Positions 39,895 to 49,937 of a stretch of DNA of 52,204 nt are shown here, one piece after another. The notes beneath the pieces were generated by a model, which saw only the letters and a program-made list of their open reading frames with translations, did not search any database and was not told the origin of the DNA. Position 1 is the stretch's first letter; each line of letters starts with the position of its first letter. Source of the stretch: Serratia liquefaciens. GTDB lineage: Bacteria; Pseudomonadota; Gammaproteobacteria; Enterobacterales; Enterobacteriaceae. A program made the position numbers and the translations under genes. Where the stretch lies: positions 1-52,204 of the forward strand of contig JAAXZN010000069.1 in the NCBI GenBank assembly GCA_012719855.1. The letters are read 5' to 3'.

Positions 39895-41730
39895 TTAGAG
39901 TTTATCGAGCAGCTTTTTCAGGTCCTGCCCTTCGCGTGAGTCCTGATTCTTTTCTGCCCATTTGTTCAGCGCGTCCTTCGCCCGATCCTGCAGCGTTTTA
40001 CGCAATATCTGATCGACCTGCAATTGGTAGTTAAGCTGGTTCCACGGGCCATAAACCCGCAGCGGGATCGGCGTTTTCTGCAGCTGTTGGATCAGATCGC
40101 CGCGTCCCTGCCAACCACCGGTTACCCGTACATTAAGCGCCATATCGCACTGCTTGCCCGGCATATCCACGCTACCGCCACCACTCAGGTTCAATAATGG
40201 GGAATCTGCGCCCAGCTCGGTAATTTTTACCGTGCCCCGGTTGAGGCTGGCCTTCGCCGACAGCTGTTTCACCTCGGTATAACGTTGGTATTCGTCTTGC
40301 CCGCGTACGCTGCTGTCATTACGCGCCACCGCTTGCTGAATCAACTGCTGAATATTCAGGCCGTGCAACTGCGCGTCCTGCATCGTCATCTGAGCAGTCC
40401 CCTGCCAGCGTCGTTCAAATGACTGCGAGGTAAAGCGATCGCCGGTCAAATTCCCCTGCATGCTGAACTTACCGGTCAACACCTGAGGCATCTCGAACGC
40501 TTTCAGAACGGTGCCAAGTTCAATCTGTTTCAGAACCGGCTGCACAGTGATGACCGGACGGCTTCCCCGTGCGTCCAGCGTCCCTGGCAACGCAAAATCA
40601 CCGCCAGCCAACTGCCCGGAGAGCGAATGTGATGTCAACAACCCCTGCCGGTTATCCGCTTGCAGCACCAAATGGGTAATATTCATGCCGCGATAAGTCA
40701 GTTGATCCACATTCAAATTGAGCTGCGCATTAAAATCTCGCAGCACCTCAAGATTGTGCTGAGGATCGTCCATTTGGCTGGCAATGACCGGTGCTGAGGT
40801 CACAACCTGCGATGGCTGAGCTTGTGAACTACTGGATTGCCAACCGGTAAAGGTATCCAAATTCAGTACAGTGGACGCCAGGTTAAGCGTATAGGCCGGG
40901 ATTTCACCGAACTTAATGTCGGCGTCACCGGTGAACCTGCTGTCATTCGCGCTAACGCTCAGTTGGCTAAGTGCGACTTGCTGTGGCGTTTGTTGATATA
41001 ACACCTGGGCGCTGCCATCACCCTTAATGCCGCCGGCCAGAATGTCTGCGCCTTCCAGTTGATAACTGAACTGGTTCACATTGGCGGCAATGCGTCGGGG
41101 AAATTGCTGCAGATCGATATCCGCCGCCAAACTGAAACTCAGATCGCGCTGATTGCGGTTCACCCGGCTGGAAAGTTCCATTTGCGCCTGGCGTTTAGCA
41201 TTTTGCTGCAGGGTCAGGTTGATATCGCGAACGTTAATCTGCTCGTTGTTGGCACGCTGCCAGATCAGCAGACTGTCCACCACGCGAAGATTATCGATAT
41301 CAAATTTCCACGGCGCTTCTGCTGATTCTTCGGAATGGCCCGCAGGGGCGATAGGTGCGTCAGGTTGAGTCTGCTCTTCACTGTCGGGCGTCAGGCGGAT
41401 AACGGCGTTCTTCAGCATCACCTGTTTCACAAACAGCTGATGCGATAACAACGGCAGCAGCTTGACATCCAGCCGCATATTGTCGGCGCTCACCACCGGC
41501 GCAGTGGCCCCGGGGGCTGTCAGCGTCATGCGTCCGGCCAGAATGCTGAGCTGTGGCCAAATGTGCCAGCGCAGCTCACCGTCCAACGTCAGATGATAAC
41601 CGCTCTTTTGTTCGACCTTCGTGACCATATAGGCGCGAAAATCATTCGGATTAACCAACAGCACCAGCGCAGACATTCCCGCCACCAGCACCACCAGCAA
41701 AATCACCAAAGTCGTCAGTAATCTTCTCAT
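39895..41730 (-). CDS. asmA: Outer membrane assembly protein AsmA
   Basis: A 611-residue AsmA-family protein with an N-terminal membrane anchor (LLTTLVILLVVLVAGMSALVLLV) and a long periplasmic beta-rich body. The C-terminal AsmA domain has LNLNVDQLTYRGMNITHLVLQ and LTGKFSMQGNLTGDRF. AsmA-like proteins act in lipid transfer/outer membrane homeostasis. Size matches E. coli AsmA (617). It lies 44 bp downstream of dcd, as in E. coli. Confidence 0.95.
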   Translation of the reverse strand: MRRLLTTLVILLVVLVAGMSALVLLVNPNDFRAYMVTKVEQKSGYHLTLDGELRWHIWPQLSILAGRMTLTAPGATAPVVSADNMRLDVKLLPLLSHQLFVKQVMLKNAVIRLTPDSEEQTQPDAPIAPAGHSEESAEAPWKFDIDNLRVVDSLLIWQRANNEQINVRDINLTLQQNAKRQAQMELSSRVNRNQRDLSFSLAADIDLQQFPRRIAANVNQFSYQLEGADILAGGIKGDGSAQVLYQQTPQQVALSQLSVSANDSRFTGDADIKFGEIPAYTLNLASTVLNLDTFTGWQSSSSQAQPSQVVTSAPVIASQMDDPQHNLEVLRDFNAQLNLNVDQLTYRGMNITHLVLQADNRQGLLTSHSLSGQLAGGDFALPGTLDARGSRPVITVQPVLKQIELGTVLKAFEMPQVLTGKFSMQGNLTGDRFTSQSFERRWQGTAQMTMQDAQLHGLNIQQLIQQAVARNDSSVRGQDEYQRYTEVKQLSAKASLNRGTVKITELGADSPLLNLSGGGSVDMPGKQCDMALNVRVTGGWQGRGDLIQQLQKTPIPLRVYGPWNQLNYQLQVDQILRKTLQDRAKDALNKWAEKNQDSREGQDLKKLLDKL

Positions 41731-41774
41731 GCCATCCTCTTGTCAACGCCCCACCGACAGTGCTTCCAGCGCTG

Positions 41775-42356
41775 TTAGTCCTTGTCGATTCGACTGGCTA
41801 CCGCACCCTGCTGATCGCGGTATTTTGCATCCTGCCGGCTGTTGTAAGGGCGTGCCGCCGGCCCAGACAGCGGTTCAAAACTCAGCGCGCCGATCAGCAT
41901 ACCCGGGCGTAATGCCAATGGCAGCTTGCCTGAATTATAGAACTCAAGAACAATTCGGCCCTGCCAGCCTGGGTCGATGCGGTGTGCGGTAACGTGGACC
42001 ATTAAACCCAGACGTGCCAGAGAAGAGCGCCCGTCCAGCCAGCCCACCAAATCGTTTGGCAGCGTCACCGACTCCAGCGTCACCGCCAGCGCCAGTTCGC
42101 CCGGGTGCAGGAAGAAGGCTTCGCCTTCCGGCAAAACGATTTCATCACTCATCACGCGATCCAATGCGGCACTGACTTCGTCTTTTGGCCCACTGAGATC
42201 GATAAACGCGGCGGTGTGGCCACGAAACACGCGGAACTGATTGCCTAAACGGACATCCACCGTGGCCCCGTTAATACGCTCAATCGGCGGGCGCGGCGAA
42301 ATCACCAGTTTTTCGCAATCCAGCCAGGCTTCTATATCACGGTCGCACAGTCTCAT
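41775..42356 (-). CDS. dcd: dCTP deaminase
   Basis: A 193-residue enzyme converting dCTP to dUTP, the main dUMP source in enterics. [12 protein letters not shown] at the start, [33 protein letters not shown] (catalytic region) and the ending [12 protein letters not shown] are near-identical to E. coli Dcd. The open frame extends to 42404, but ATG 42356 with GGAG at the right distance gives the exact 193-residue family length. Confidence 0.97.
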   Translation of the reverse strand: MRLCDRDIEAWLDCEKLVISPRPPIERINGATVDVRLGNQFRVFRGHTAAFIDLSGPKDEVSAALDRVMSDEIVLPEGEAFFLHPGELALAVTLESVTLPNDLVGWLDGRSSLARLGLMVHVTAHRIDPGWQGRIVLEFYNSGKLPLALRPGMLIGALSFEPLSGPAARPYNSRQDAKYRDQQGAVASRIDKD

Positions 42357-42447
42357 TTGTTTATCTCCATCAGGCGTGTCACTAAAACAAAAATTGCCAC
42401 ACAACGGGCGAAAGGTCTACGCCGCAGCGCAAATAGTTGCCCGCTGA

Positions 42448-42468
42448 CCGGAAACACAGGTTTTCCGG
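42448..42468. terminator. Hairpin between udk and dcd
   Basis: CCGGAAA...TTTCCGG forms a 7-bp stem with a seven-base loop just after the udk stop. There is no T-run; it could attenuate read-through into dcd. Confidence 0.35.
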
Positions 42469-42481
42469 CCATTGAACGGCA

Positions 42482-43123
42482 TTATTCAAAGAATTGGCTG
42501 ATTTTGGCTTTCAGAATATCGATCGCAATGCGGTTTTTGCCGCCACGAGGGACAATAATGTCGGCATATTGTTTGGAAGGTTCGATAAACTGCAGGAACA
42601 TTGGACGAACGGTTTTCTGGTATTGCGCCATCACCGAATCCATGGAACGGCCACGCTCATTCACGTCGCGCTTCATGCGGCGCATCAGGCAAATATCCAG
42701 TGGCGTATCGACAAAGATCGAGAAATTCATTTCCTGACGCAAACGGATGTCCGTTAACAACAGGATCCCTTCCAAAATAATCACCTTTTTCGGTTCCAGG
42801 TGAACCGTCTCTTTTTTGCGCGTGTGTTCGGTGTAGCTATACAAAGGTAACTCTATCGCCCTGCCCGATTTCAGCATTTGCAGATGCTGGAACAGCAGAT
42901 TGTGATCCATGGCGCTCGGGTGGTCATAGTTTGTTTTGACCCGTTCTTCCATGGTCAGGTGTGTCTGGTCTTTGTAGTAACTGTCTTCAGGAATAACGCC
43001 GATATGTTCATCGCCAACCTGATCGCGAAGTTCACGATACAACGTACTGGCGATAAGGCTTTTTCCGGAGGCAGATGCGCCGGCGATACCAATAATGACG
43101 CACTGATGCGGCTTGTCAGTCAT
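42482..43123 (-). CDS. udk: Uridine kinase
   Basis: A 213-residue P-loop kinase phosphorylating uridine and cytidine in pyrimidine salvage. Walker A is GASASGKS (14-21); [24 protein letters not shown], and [10 protein letters not shown] follow. Length equals E. coli Udk. It lies upstream of dcd and asmA in the conserved enteric order. Confidence 0.97.
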   Translation of the reverse strand: MTDKPHQCVIIGIAGASASGKSLIASTLYRELRDQVGDEHIGVIPEDSYYKDQTHLTMEERVKTNYDHPSAMDHNLLFQHLQMLKSGRAIELPLYSYTEHTRKKETVHLEPKKVIILEGILLLTDIRLRQEMNFSIFVDTPLDICLMRRMKRDVNERGRSMDSVMAQYQKTVRPMFLQFIEPSKQYADIIVPRGGKNRIAIDILKAKISQFFE

Positions 43124-43367
43124 AAAATTAAAGACCTGATTTCGTAGTGTGAAGGGGGGGACTAAAACGCGACAATTATAGGGAGTTAGCGGGCATTGCG
43201 CCAGACTATATTGGCGCTGTTGGCCGCTATCTGCGGTTATTTCGCCTGAACGACATCTTACAAGGTTTTAAGATTATTGCGTCTAGGGCAATTCCACGCT
43301 ACGCGGTAAACTCCCAGATTCGCTCACCATCTTGCTAATAGAATGGTAAATTTCACCGGAGATTGAC

Positions 43368-43997
43368 GTGCTGGATTGGTATTTTCTGACATTTTTTGGC
43401 GACAGCATGTTGCTGTTGCCATGTTCATTCATTCTCTTTGTCGTATTGGTCGTCCCGCACGCCACCAGAACCGCCGGCTGGCAATGGGCGTTGATCTTCG
43501 GCTGCGCTGGCGCTGTGGTCTGCGCGTCCAAGCTGGCCTTTATGGGCTGGGGGATTGGCATCGAAAGTTATGACTTTACCGGTTTTAGCGGTCATTCAGC
43601 CCTGGCCGCCAGCATCTGGCCGGTATTTTTCTGGGCTCTGACCGGACGTTTTTCCCATGCCGTTCGCAGCATGGCGCTGGTTTTAGGCTTGGTCTTGCCA
43701 CTCACCATAGGGCTATCGCGGTTGGCCATTCAGGTGCATTCACCTTCGGAAGTGGTTAGTGGGCTAGTGCTTGGCTATCTGGCCAGTACGTTATTTCTGC
43801 TGCTGCAACGTGGTAAGGTGCGGCCACAGCTTTCTTGGCCGAGAATTATCGCCGCTCTGGCCTTACCACTGGCGCTGATGGGCAATCGACAACCGGCGCC
43901 CACGCAAGGGCTGCTGGAACATATTGCTATAACCCTCGCGCACATCGAACACCCTTATACCCGCGCCGATCTGCACAAACACGTCACAGCACCATAA
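43368..43997 (+). CDS. PAP2-superfamily membrane phosphatase
   Basis: A 209-residue protein with about five membrane helices and the phosphatase motifs SGHS (in GFSGHSALAAS) and SRLAIQVHSPSEVVSG, the latter two of the three PAP2 blocks. Such proteins dephosphorylate lipid phosphates such as undecaprenyl diphosphate. It starts with GTG at 43368 (GGAG seven bases upstream). In Klebsiella capsule loci a PAP2 gene accompanies galF; this one sits in the backbone next to mrp, so its link to polysaccharide synthesis is conjecture. C-terminal about 50 residues are polar and not part of the family core. Confidence 0.85.
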   Translation: MLDWYFLTFFGDSMLLLPCSFILFVVLVVPHATRTAGWQWALIFGCAGAVVCASKLAFMGWGIGIESYDFTGFSGHSALAASIWPVFFWALTGRFSHAVRSMALVLGLVLPLTIGLSRLAIQVHSPSEVVSGLVLGYLASTLFLLLQRGKVRPQLSWPRIIAALALPLALMGNRQPAPTQGLLEHIAITLAHIEHPYTRADLHKHVTAP

Positions 43998-43998
43998 G

Positions 43999-44030
43999 AA
44001 AAACCCCGGAAATAGCCGGGGTTTTGTTTT
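43999..44030. terminator. Bidirectional terminator between PAP2 gene and mrp
   Basis: AAAACCCCGG-AAATA-GCCGGGGTTTT is a near-perfect stem with T-rich flanks on both strands, 2 bp past the PAP2 stop and about 15 bp from the convergent mrp stop. Confidence 0.92.
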
Positions 44031-44044
44031 GCTGCCTGCGGCGA

Positions 44045-45157
44045 TTACAGCGCGCGGAAAGAGATTTCCGTCGGGATCGCTTCGCCCTGCCAGTACATTT
44101 GCGCGGCGACCCGGCCGGCAAGTTGGCGATACAGTTCGGCAAACTCGCTGTCCGGCCGGCTTGTCACCGTCGGCGCACCGCGATCCAAATCCTCGCGCAG
44201 AGAAATGTGCAGCGGCAGTTGCCCCAACAGGCGGCTGTGGTATTTCTTCACCAGCTTCTCCGCCCCGCCGGTACCGAAGATCGGCTCGTGGTGCCCGCAG
44301 TTGCTGCAAATGTGCACGCTCATGTTTTCCACGATACCCAAGACCGGCACATGCACTTTTTCAAACATCACAATGCCCTTGGCGGCATCGAGCAGCGCGA
44401 TATCCTGCGGCGTAGTGACCACCAGAGCGCCGGTGACCGGAATGTTTTGCGACAGGGTCAGTTGGATATCGCCGGTACCCGGCGGCATATCCAGTACCAA
44501 GTAGTCCAAATCCGGCCACAACGTGTCCTGCAGCAGTTGCATCAGCGCCTTGCTGGCCATTGGGCCACGCCAAACCATGGCGTTGTCATCGGTCACCAGA
44601 TAACCGATCGAGTTGGTTGCCAACCCGTGGGCTATGATCGGCGCCATGTGCTGACCGTCCGGCGAGGTGGGTCGCTCGTTTTCGGTTCCCAGCATGTTCG
44701 GAATCGACGGCCCGTAGATGTCGGCATCCAGAATACCGACCTTGGCGCCTTCCGCTGCCAGCGCTAACGCCAGGTTAACCGCCGTGGTAGATTTACCCAC
44801 CCCGCCCTTGCCGGAACTGATGGCGATAATATTGCGCACGCCCTTGATGCCGGCCTGATCGTTGGCGCGTTTGAGCGTGGTGATATCATGTTTCAGTTTC
44901 CAGTCAATCGCTTCAGCTCCGGTCACGCGCAGCAATTCTGCGCTGACGCTGTCTTTCAACGTCTCAAAACCGCTCTGCCAGGCAAAGGGCATGGTCAATT
45001 CAATATGCAGCACATGATCCAACAGCGCGCAGTGGTGAATTGCCTTCAGCGCAGTCAGATTGTTTTTTAACGTCGGGTGTTCAAAGGCGGCCAATACACC
45101 GGTCACCAGGGCACGCAGAACTTCGGGGTTGGTCTGCTCGGGGGATTTTGCGTTCAT
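44045..45157 (-). CDS. mrp: Iron-sulfur cluster carrier ATPase Mrp/ApbC
   Basis: A 370-residue P-loop NTPase that delivers Fe-S clusters. It has an N-terminal DUF59-like region, the deviant Walker A SGKGGVGKST, DADIYGPSIPNMLG, LDMPPGTGDIQLTL, and the cluster-binding CSNCG pair. ATG at 45157 with AAGGAG seven bases upstream is chosen over a frame reaching 45226; it yields the E. coli length. It diverges from metG, the usual enteric arrangement. Confidence 0.95.
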   Translation of the reverse strand: MNAKSPEQTNPEVLRALVTGVLAAFEHPTLKNNLTALKAIHHCALLDHVLHIELTMPFAWQSGFETLKDSVSAELLRVTGAEAIDWKLKHDITTLKRANDQAGIKGVRNIIAISSGKGGVGKSTTAVNLALALAAEGAKVGILDADIYGPSIPNMLGTENERPTSPDGQHMAPIIAHGLATNSIGYLVTDDNAMVWRGPMASKALMQLLQDTLWPDLDYLVLDMPPGTGDIQLTLSQNIPVTGALVVTTPQDIALLDAAKGIVMFEKVHVPVLGIVENMSVHICSNCGHHEPIFGTGGAEKLVKKYHSRLLGQLPLHISLREDLDRGAPTVTSRPDSEFAELYRQLAGRVAAQMYWQGEAIPTEISFRAL

Positions 45158-45317
45158 CCCGGCTCCTTGATTTTGAATGGATAGCTTCCCGCTAAGCATA
45201 TCAGAACTGAGAGCCGGTCGGCGCATGTCCGCACAAAGAAACCGCCCTAGCCGTGGCGGGCGCGATCGGGTAACATCGAAGACCCTTTTTATTCATTACA
45301 GAAACCAAGTTCTCACT

Positions 45318-47345
45318 ATGGCTCAAGTCGCGAAAAAATTATTGGTGACGTGCGCGCTACCGTACGCAAATGGTTCCATCCATCTCGGCCACATGCTCGA
45401 GCATATCCAGGCAGATATCTGGGTTCGTTACCAACGAATGCGCGGCAACGAGGTTCATTTCATCTGTGCGGACGACGCACACGGCACGCCGATCATGCTG
45501 AAAGCTCAGCAACTGGGCATTAAGCCGGAAGAAATGATCGAGGAAATGAGCCAGGAGCACCAACAGGATTTCGCCGGTTTTGGTATCAGCTATGATAACT
45601 ATCACTCCACCCATAGCGATGAAAACCGTGAGCTGTCGAGCCTGATTTACGGCCGCCTGAAAGAAAACGGCTTTATCAAGAACCGGACCATTTCCCAACT
45701 GTACGATCCGGAAAAAGGCATGTTCCTGCCCGACCGTTTCGTCAAAGGCACCTGCCCGAAATGTAAATCACCGGATCAATACGGCGACAACTGCGAAGTT
45801 TGCGGCGCGACCTACAGCCCGACCGAGCTGATCGACCCGAAATCCGTGGTTTCCGGGGCCACTCCGGTATTGCGCGATTCAGAGCACTTCTTCTTTGATC
45901 TGCCGTCGTTCAGCGAAATGCTGCAGGCCTGGACCCGTTCCGGCGCGCTGCAAGAACAGGTGGCAAACAAGATGCAGGAGTGGTTCGAATCCGGCCTGCA
46001 ACAGTGGGATATCTCCCGTGATGCGCCGTATTTCGGCTTTGAAATCCCGGACGCACCAGGCAAATACTTCTACGTCTGGCTGGATGCGCCTATCGGTTAC
46101 ATGGGTTCATTCAAAAACCTGTGCGACAAGCGCGGCGATCTGGATTTCGACGAGTTCTGGCGTAAAGACTCCACCACCGAGCTGTATCACTTTATCGGTA
46201 AAGACATCGTTTATTTCCACAGCCTGTTCTGGCCGGCGATGCTGGAAGGCAGTAACTTCCGCAAACCGACCAATCTGTTTGTGCACGGCTATGTGACGGT
46301 GAACGGCGCCAAGATGTCCAAATCTCGCGGCACTTTCATCAAGGCCGGCACCTACCTGCAACACCTGGATGCCGACTGCCTGCGTTATTACTACGCCGCC
46401 AAGCTGTCTTCACGCATTGACGATATCGACCTGAATCTGGAAGACTTCGTGCAGCGGGTGAACGCCGACATCGTCAACAAAGTGGTCAACCTGGCTTCAC
46501 GCAACGCCGGCTTTATCAGCAAGCGTTTCGGCGGCCAACTGGCCGACAAGCTGGCCGATCCGGCGCTGTACCAGACCTTCGTTGACGCGGCACAAAGCAT
46601 CGCCGACGCCTACGCCAGCCGTGAGTCGGGCCGTGCAATCCGTGAAATCATGGCGCTGGCCGATTTGGCTAACCGCTATGTGGATGAACAGGCTCCCTGG
46701 GTGGTGGCGAAGCAAGAAGGCCGCGATGCCGATCTGCAGGCCATCTGTTCCATGGGCATCAACCTGTTCCGCGTGCTGATGACCTACCTGAAACCGGTGC
46801 TGCCGTCACTGACCGAACGTACCGAAGCCTTCCTCAACTGCGAGCTTACCTGGGACAGCATCCAGCAGCCGCTGTTGGGGCATCAGGTCAACGCATTCAA
46901 GGCGCTGTTCAACCGTATCGACCTGGATAAGGTCAATGAAATGGTTAGCGCCTCGAAAGAAGACATGGTGGCAACGAAAGTGGTCACCGGGCCGCTGGCG
47001 GACGATCCTATTCAGGACACCATCACCTTTGACGATTTCGCCAAGGTTGATATGCGCATTGCGCTGATCAAGAGCGCCGACTTTGTTGAAGGCTCGGACA
47101 AATTGCTGAAACTGCAGTTGGATCTGGGCGGCGAATCACGTCAGATCTTCTCCGGTATTCGCTCTGCTTACCCGGACCCGAAAGCGCTTGAAGGCCGTCT
47201 GACCATCATGGTCGCCAACCTGGCCCCGCGTAAAATGCGCTTCGGGATTTCGGAAGGCATGGTGATGGCTGCCGGCCCGGGAGGGAAAGAGATCTTCCTG
47301 CTGAGCCCGGACAGCGGCGCACAGCCAGGAATGCAGGTGAAATAA
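45318..47345 (+). CDS. metG: Methionyl-tRNA synthetase
   Basis: A 675-residue class I aminoacyl-tRNA synthetase. ATP-binding HLGH lies in [17 protein letters not shown] in [11 protein letters not shown], and the zinc knuckle in [18 protein letters not shown]. The C-terminal roughly 110 residues ([23 protein letters not shown]) are the Trbp111-like dimerising/tRNA-binding domain. The frame opens at 45177, but the ATG at 45318 starts the conserved [15 protein letters not shown] and matches the E. coli length of 677. Confidence 0.97.
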   Translation: MAQVAKKLLVTCALPYANGSIHLGHMLEHIQADIWVRYQRMRGNEVHFICADDAHGTPIMLKAQQLGIKPEEMIEEMSQEHQQDFAGFGISYDNYHSTHSDENRELSSLIYGRLKENGFIKNRTISQLYDPEKGMFLPDRFVKGTCPKCKSPDQYGDNCEVCGATYSPTELIDPKSVVSGATPVLRDSEHFFFDLPSFSEMLQAWTRSGALQEQVANKMQEWFESGLQQWDISRDAPYFGFEIPDAPGKYFYVWLDAPIGYMGSFKNLCDKRGDLDFDEFWRKDSTTELYHFIGKDIVYFHSLFWPAMLEGSNFRKPTNLFVHGYVTVNGAKMSKSRGTFIKAGTYLQHLDADCLRYYYAAKLSSRIDDIDLNLEDFVQRVNADIVNKVVNLASRNAGFISKRFGGQLADKLADPALYQTFVDAAQSIADAYASRESGRAIREIMALADLANRYVDEQAPWVVAKQEGRDADLQAICSMGINLFRVLMTYLKPVLPSLTERTEAFLNCELTWDSIQQPLLGHQVNAFKALFNRIDLDKVNEMVSASKEDMVATKVVTGPLADDPIQDTITFDDFAKVDMRIALIKSADFVEGSDKLLKLQLDLGGESRQIFSGIRSAYPDPKALEGRLTIMVANLAPRKMRFGISEGMVMAAGPGGKEIFLLSPDSGAQPGMQVK

Positions 47346-47366
47346 TACCGGTTTTCCAACGCCTTG

Positions 47367-47393
47367 AGGGTCGAGCTTGCTCGGCCCTTTTTA
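47367..47393 (+). terminator. Intrinsic terminator after metG
   Basis: GGGTCGAGC-TT-GCTCGGCCC, with effective loop AGCTTGCT and one G-T wobble, is followed by TTTTT about 20 bp past the metG stop. Confidence 0.88.
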
Positions 47394-47475
47394 TGTGTTT
47401 AGTCCAGCAGTGGTTCCTCAGGCTACAGGCTAAAACGGGCAAGTAATCCGGATCCTGCATATACTCAGGCAGATT

Positions 47476-47504
47476 GTAGGGGCGCCGCATGCTGCGCCCC
47501 CTAC
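47476..47504. repeat. Palindromic GC-rich element upstream of the MFS gene
   Basis: GTAGGGGCGC and GCGCCCCCTAC are inverted around CGCATGCT, with one extra C in the right arm. The form resembles dispersed enterobacterial palindromic repeats, but copy number cannot be judged from one window. Confidence 0.5.
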
Positions 47505-47550
47505 GGTTACCCATACCAAGTTAATCGTTGTATGCATAAACAGGCCTGAT

Positions 47551-48738
47551 ATGAAGGGATTCCCACCGCTGATTAACGCCTTGCTAGTCAGTTCGCTGGT
47601 ACTGACCGTTGGCCGCGGCGTAACGCTGCCGTTCATTACGATTTATCTGACCGGGCATTTTCATCTGCTGCCCAAAAGCGTCGGCATCATTTTGGGTATC
47701 AGCCTGGCGATCGGCATTTTCGCCAGCCTGTATGGCGGCTACCTGGTAGACAAATTCAACAAAAATACGCTGATCCTGATTTCCATTCTGTTGTTCGCCC
47801 TGAGTTTTTTCGCTATCCCGTGGATCCCGCGGCCAGGCGGTATCGTGGTGGTTTTGGCTATTTTACATACTGCCTATTCCGTATTGGGCATCACCATCAA
47901 AGCGTGCTTTGCCGACTGGTTGCCGGTCGCGCAACGCATCAAAGCCTTTTCAATAAACTACACGCTGGTCAACGTCGGCTGGGCGGTAGGGTCATCGTTG
48001 GGCGTCCTGGTGGCGGGTCTGGATCCGCTGTTGCCGTTTTACCTCTCCGGCGGATTGGCTTTGTTCACGGTGGTGACGCTGAATTTCATTCTGCACAAGC
48101 AGCCCGCTACGGTGCCCGTCGCGCTAGATGCAACGCCCGCCGCGCGCCTTAATTTTCGCCAAACGCTGACTATCCTGCGTAACGATCGCCGGCTGATTTA
48201 CTTCACCCTTGGCAGCACTCTGGGTGCGGTGGTTTTCGGCCAGTTTTCCGGCTATTTATCGCAATACCTGATTACCGTTTCCAATGCAGAGTTCGCTTAT
48301 CGGGTCATTGGGGCGGTGATGATCGTCAACGCCTGTATCGTCATCGCCCTGCAGTATTTGCTCAGCCGCGGCATGCGTCAGGAAAATATGCTGCGCTGGC
48401 TGGCGCTGGGCACGCTATTTTTCATTCTCGGGCTGATCGGTTTTTGGCTGGCCGGGCAATCGCTCTGGCTCTGGATCCTTGCCATAGCGATATTTACCCT
48501 GGGTGAAATCATAGTGATCCCGGTGGAATATATGTTTATCGATTTTATCGCGCCACAGCACCTGAAAGGCAGCTATTACGGCGTACAAAACCTGAGCGCT
48601 CTGGGCGGTGCCATCAATCCGGTGGTGTGCGGTTTTATTCTCAGCTACGCCGCACCGCAAATGATGTTCCTGATGTTGATTTTTTGTGCTATCTTGAGTC
48701 TGTATTTTTTTTATAACGGTTACCAGACATCAGCCTGA
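47551..48738 (+). CDS. MFS transporter, YdeE-like exporter
   Basis: A 395-residue major facilitator protein with 12 predicted helices. It closely resembles E. coli YdeE, a dipeptide/amino-acid metabolite exporter: VGRGVTLPFITIYLTG, YGGYLVDKFNKN (MFS loop 2-3), KAFSINYTLVNVGWAVGSSLGVL, and GEIIVIPVEYMFIDFIAP. ATG at 47551 lacks a strong ribosome site. It stands alone between the metG terminator and the AT-rich wza leader. Substrate is unknown. Confidence 0.85.
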   Translation: MKGFPPLINALLVSSLVLTVGRGVTLPFITIYLTGHFHLLPKSVGIILGISLAIGIFASLYGGYLVDKFNKNTLILISILLFALSFFAIPWIPRPGGIVVVLAILHTAYSVLGITIKACFADWLPVAQRIKAFSINYTLVNVGWAVGSSLGVLVAGLDPLLPFYLSGGLALFTVVTLNFILHKQPATVPVALDATPAARLNFRQTLTILRNDRRLIYFTLGSTLGAVVFGQFSGYLSQYLITVSNAEFAYRVIGAVMIVNACIVIALQYLLSRGMRQENMLRWLALGTLFFILGLIGFWLAGQSLWLWILAIAIFTLGEIIVIPVEYMFIDFIAPQHLKGSYYGVQNLSALGGAINPVVCGFILSYAAPQMMFLMLIFCAILSLYFFYNGYQTSA

Positions 48739-49050
48739 AAAATGAGCCGCCGGTGGATATAGTAAGATTCCTTGTCTATGGTGTCAGATGGAATTTTGTC
48801 CTTCACAAAACGACCTTATGTGGGCCGATGAAAGATATTCCTAATTTTAGACAGATAGTCTTTATCCTAAAAAGGAACCCACAAGCACCCCAGACTTGTA
48901 ACGCGTGCTCATTCATATGAAAATCTTGGTTCAAAAGTAAGGTACCATCACCAGTCCTGTAAAAAGAAGCTAAAATCAAAGCGTTATTTGATGTGTTATA
49001 CCGACTTCCTGACAGCGACGCACAGGCTCGCCTGTACAATAGGGTCCGAC
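48739..49050. other. AT-rich leader upstream of the wza JUMPStart
   Basis: About 310 bases after the MFS gene with no convincing coding content. It presumably contains the promoter for the wza transcript; I see no confident -35/-10 pair. A short CAGGC-TC-GCCTG inverted repeat lies at 49023-49034. Confidence 0.4.
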
Positions 49051-49088
49051 AGCACTTTGGTAGCTGTAAACCAAGGGCGGTAGCGTGC
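49051..49088 (+). promoter_or_regulatory. JUMPStart element with ops site (wza operon)
   Basis: AGCACTTTGGTAGCTGTAAA continues into CCAAG, the ops core GGCGGTAGC (49076-49084) and GTGC, a close fit to the JUMPStart consensus in the plus orientation. It lies about 850 bp before wza and about 250 bp before the decayed galU/galF copy, the spacing expected for a leader in front of a galF-first operon. Confidence 0.93.
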
Positions 49089-49335
49089 CTTAACGGGCTC
49101 GTAGGCAAGTAGCTTGCCCCCCAGATGTCAGCCAGCCGGCACGCTTTGTCGCACTGTTCTGTTTCTTGAAACACAACGGATATGAGCTTACTTTGCACTA
49201 TTTAATATATACATTTAGTCAACAGGCGCATGGTTGAACCACCCAAGGATAAGCTCCCCTAACGTACAAACGGCAGCTGTCGCCATTTTGGGTAGCAATC
49301 TTTGCTGTGCCGGATTGATTAAGTCAGGAGCTACA

Positions 49336-49700
49336 ATGAGCAAGTTGAAAAACATCATCCCCGTAGCCAATCCAGGTATACTAATGTTACCGACGACCAA
49401 GAGAATTTCTAAAGAAAAGCGAACAGTTGTCGATAAATCAATCATTCAGCTCATTGTTAATGAGTGCACCACATTGCCAAGCATGAAAAAACTTACTCTT
49501 GTTATCCGCCCGCCAAAAGCATTACTAAAAGCCATTTTGGTGCTTCGCTTGAACTCAAATAGCCTGCGGAACGACAGTAACCTATCGCACTTCCACCAAT
49601 TTCGCTTAAGAGCAGCAAATTAATGCAGTTCCGCCAAAATCAGCAAAACGACCTGGACATACTGCAGCCTGTAGTAAAGATTTGGGCATGATGCACATTT
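49336..49700 (+). pseudogene. Decayed galU/galF-family gene between JUMPStart and wza
   Basis: From the ATG at 49336, which retains an AGGAG ribosome site, the translation reads like a worn GalU/GalF N-terminus: MSKLKNIIPVA, MLPTTK, SKEK, VVDKSIIQLIVNEC. The catalytic loop glycines and the KEMLP motif are lost. Near 49515 the homology moves to another frame (SHFGASLELK, then a stop, PAERQ), matching [10 protein letters not shown]...VKRQ of the intact copies. Around 49624 LMQFRQNQQ matches MQVRQGQAK. Weaker traces may reach about 49760. Homology broken by a frameshift and stops shows a dead gene. Galf versus galU origin cannot be told apart. Confidence 0.85.
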
Positions 49701-49937
49701 TGCGAGTTGTTGGTCGGGATATGAGACACGATTTTAACAAAGACGGGTCGACTCACCCTCGGATTTTTCTTAGCATTAGATAGTATGTTCTACACCAAAC
49801 GGCTTTAACTCTACTCAATAGAGCAAATAATCCATTCCAGTTTCATTTTGGCAAAGAATGCATCTTCGTGCTTAAGACTGGATAGCGGACCAAAGATTAT
49901 TTGTAACGACATTTACATTGAAAGTGATGATAACTAG

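Noticed and set aside
43835-44767. Plus-strand 310-residue frame opposite mrp
   Set aside because: It overlaps the end of the PAP2 gene and the whole antisense of mrp, a GC-rich shadow frame with no family match.
48803-49198. Minus-strand 131-residue frame over the wza JUMPStart
   Set aside because: It runs through the JUMPStart element, has no recognisable domain and is low in complexity; treated as chance.
49215-49445. Minus-strand open frame across the galU/galF remnant
   Set aside because: The plus-strand translation has clear GalU/GalF similarity and a ribosome site, so the antisense frame is incidental.
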